Shown: piece by piece, positions 43,888 to 44,146 of the stretch
Layout: the number at the start of each line of letters is the position of its first letter
Numbering within the stretch: the first letter of the stretch is position 1
Origin: Elusimicrobia bacterium GWA2_69_24
GTDB lineage: Bacteria > Elusimicrobiota > Elusimicrobia > UBA1565
Reading direction: 5' to 3'
Assembly (NCBI GenBank): GCA_001799695.1
Contig: MGTY01000017.1
Span: forward strand, 1-44,146
DNA: 44,146 nucleotides
Translations under genes and position numbers: made by a program
Notes under the pieces: generated by a model
Seen by the model: the letters and a program-made list of their open reading frames with translations, nothing else
Database searches by the model: none
Told to the model about the DNA's origin: nothing

Positions 43888-44146
43888 CAGGACCGGTCCG
43901 GGTCGCTCAAACGGATGTCCCCTACGCCCTCGATCGCGGGGGCCTGGGGTTCCTTATCGACGGCGGCGAGCTTCTCGTCCAGGCTGGCCTGGATCTTGCG
44001 CAGTTCCTCGAGCTCCCGCGACAGGCTGGAGGCGGTGATGTCTTCCGGCTTGAGCGACGCCGGGGAGATCCGGGGCATGATGGAATCCACCAGGCGCATC
44101 GCCTCGGCCTGGATCGCGTCGTCGGCGGCCGCCCCGGGAGCCCCCA
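43887..44146 (-). CDS. Coiled-coil protein, partial (runs off the window)
   Basis: The frame stays open to the last base of the window, so the start is not visible; an internal ATG at 44099 is an alternative start. The visible part is helical: AIQAEAMRLVDSIMPRI, then SSLSRELEELRKIQASLDEKLAAV, a short coiled coil, and a polar end (GDIRLSDPDRS). I do not recognise the family. Coupled by a 1-nt overlap to the phosphatase, so it probably belongs to the same phospho-signalling unit. Confidence 0.55.
   Translation of the reverse strand, partial: GAPGAAADDAIQAEAMRLVDSIMPRISPASLKPEDITASSLSRELEELRKIQASLDEKLAAVDKEPQAPAIEGVGDIRLSDPDRS

Overview
The window is high-GC bacterial chromosome (mostly about 65-72% G+C by eye), densely packed with many 1-11 nt gene overlaps or gaps and Shine-Dalgarno sites of the GGAGG type. 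No rRNA, tRNA or CRISPR array was found. Gene content fits a Gram-negative-type bacterium with a ferredoxin-based partial TCA cycle: a membrane-anchored aminopropyltransferase-like protein, a type IV pilus/type II secretion ATPase, 2-oxoacid:ferredoxin oxidoreductases, sucCD, CcdA, and many signal peptides and PAS kinases. A secreted HAD-MFS fusion protein makes a high-GC Elusimicrobiota-like lineage my best guess, but this is an inference and no marker in the window proves it.

Layout. 0-6.2 kb: histidine ammonia-lyase (Cys in place of the usual MIO Ser), a DUF2914 protein, and a coupled pair (membrane aminopropyltransferase-like protein plus SGNH hydrolase/TPR protein). 6.3-11.5 kb: a secreted FGE/SUMF1-fold protein, a MerR regulator whose stop codon is the target site of a 268-bp MITE-like element, wecB and typA. 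11.5-16.4 kb: a three-gene minus-strand operon (receiver-PilB fusion, TPR protein, PAS histidine kinase) that looks like a two-component system acting directly on a secretion/pilus ATPase. 16.5-19.8 kb: thiolase-hutU-yajQ operon. 20.0-23.4 kb: the signal peptide/HAD/MFS protein, apparently leaderless. 23.4-32.9 kb: a co-directional minus-strand run sucC-sucD-ccdA-CHASE2 adenylate cyclase-DUF3307-tag-PAS kinase-NarL regulator, ending in the decayed 3' end of another kinase. 32.9-38.9 kb: divergent from sucCD across a palindromic AT-rich promoter lie two different 2-oxoacid:ferredoxin oxidoreductases in tandem. 38.9-42.2 kb: an AT-richer island with an AAA-ATPase remnant and orphan secreted-type ORFs between diverged direct repeats. 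42.2-44.1 kb: FHA protein, PP2C phosphatase and a gene running off the window.

How it works together. sucCD and the oxidoreductases together interconvert 2-oxoglutarate, succinyl-CoA and succinate with ferredoxin as electron carrier, from one shared bidirectional promoter. hutH and hutU are the first two steps of histidine degradation but sit 15 kb apart. Two small palindromic elements have landed in or beside genes without breaking them: the MITE-like element at the merR stop codon, and a 57-bp palindromic tandem repeat inserted in frame at the 3' end of korA.

The least conventional elements are the receiver-PilB/TPR/kinase operon, the in-frame korA palindromes, the MITE-like element, and the HAD-MFS protein.
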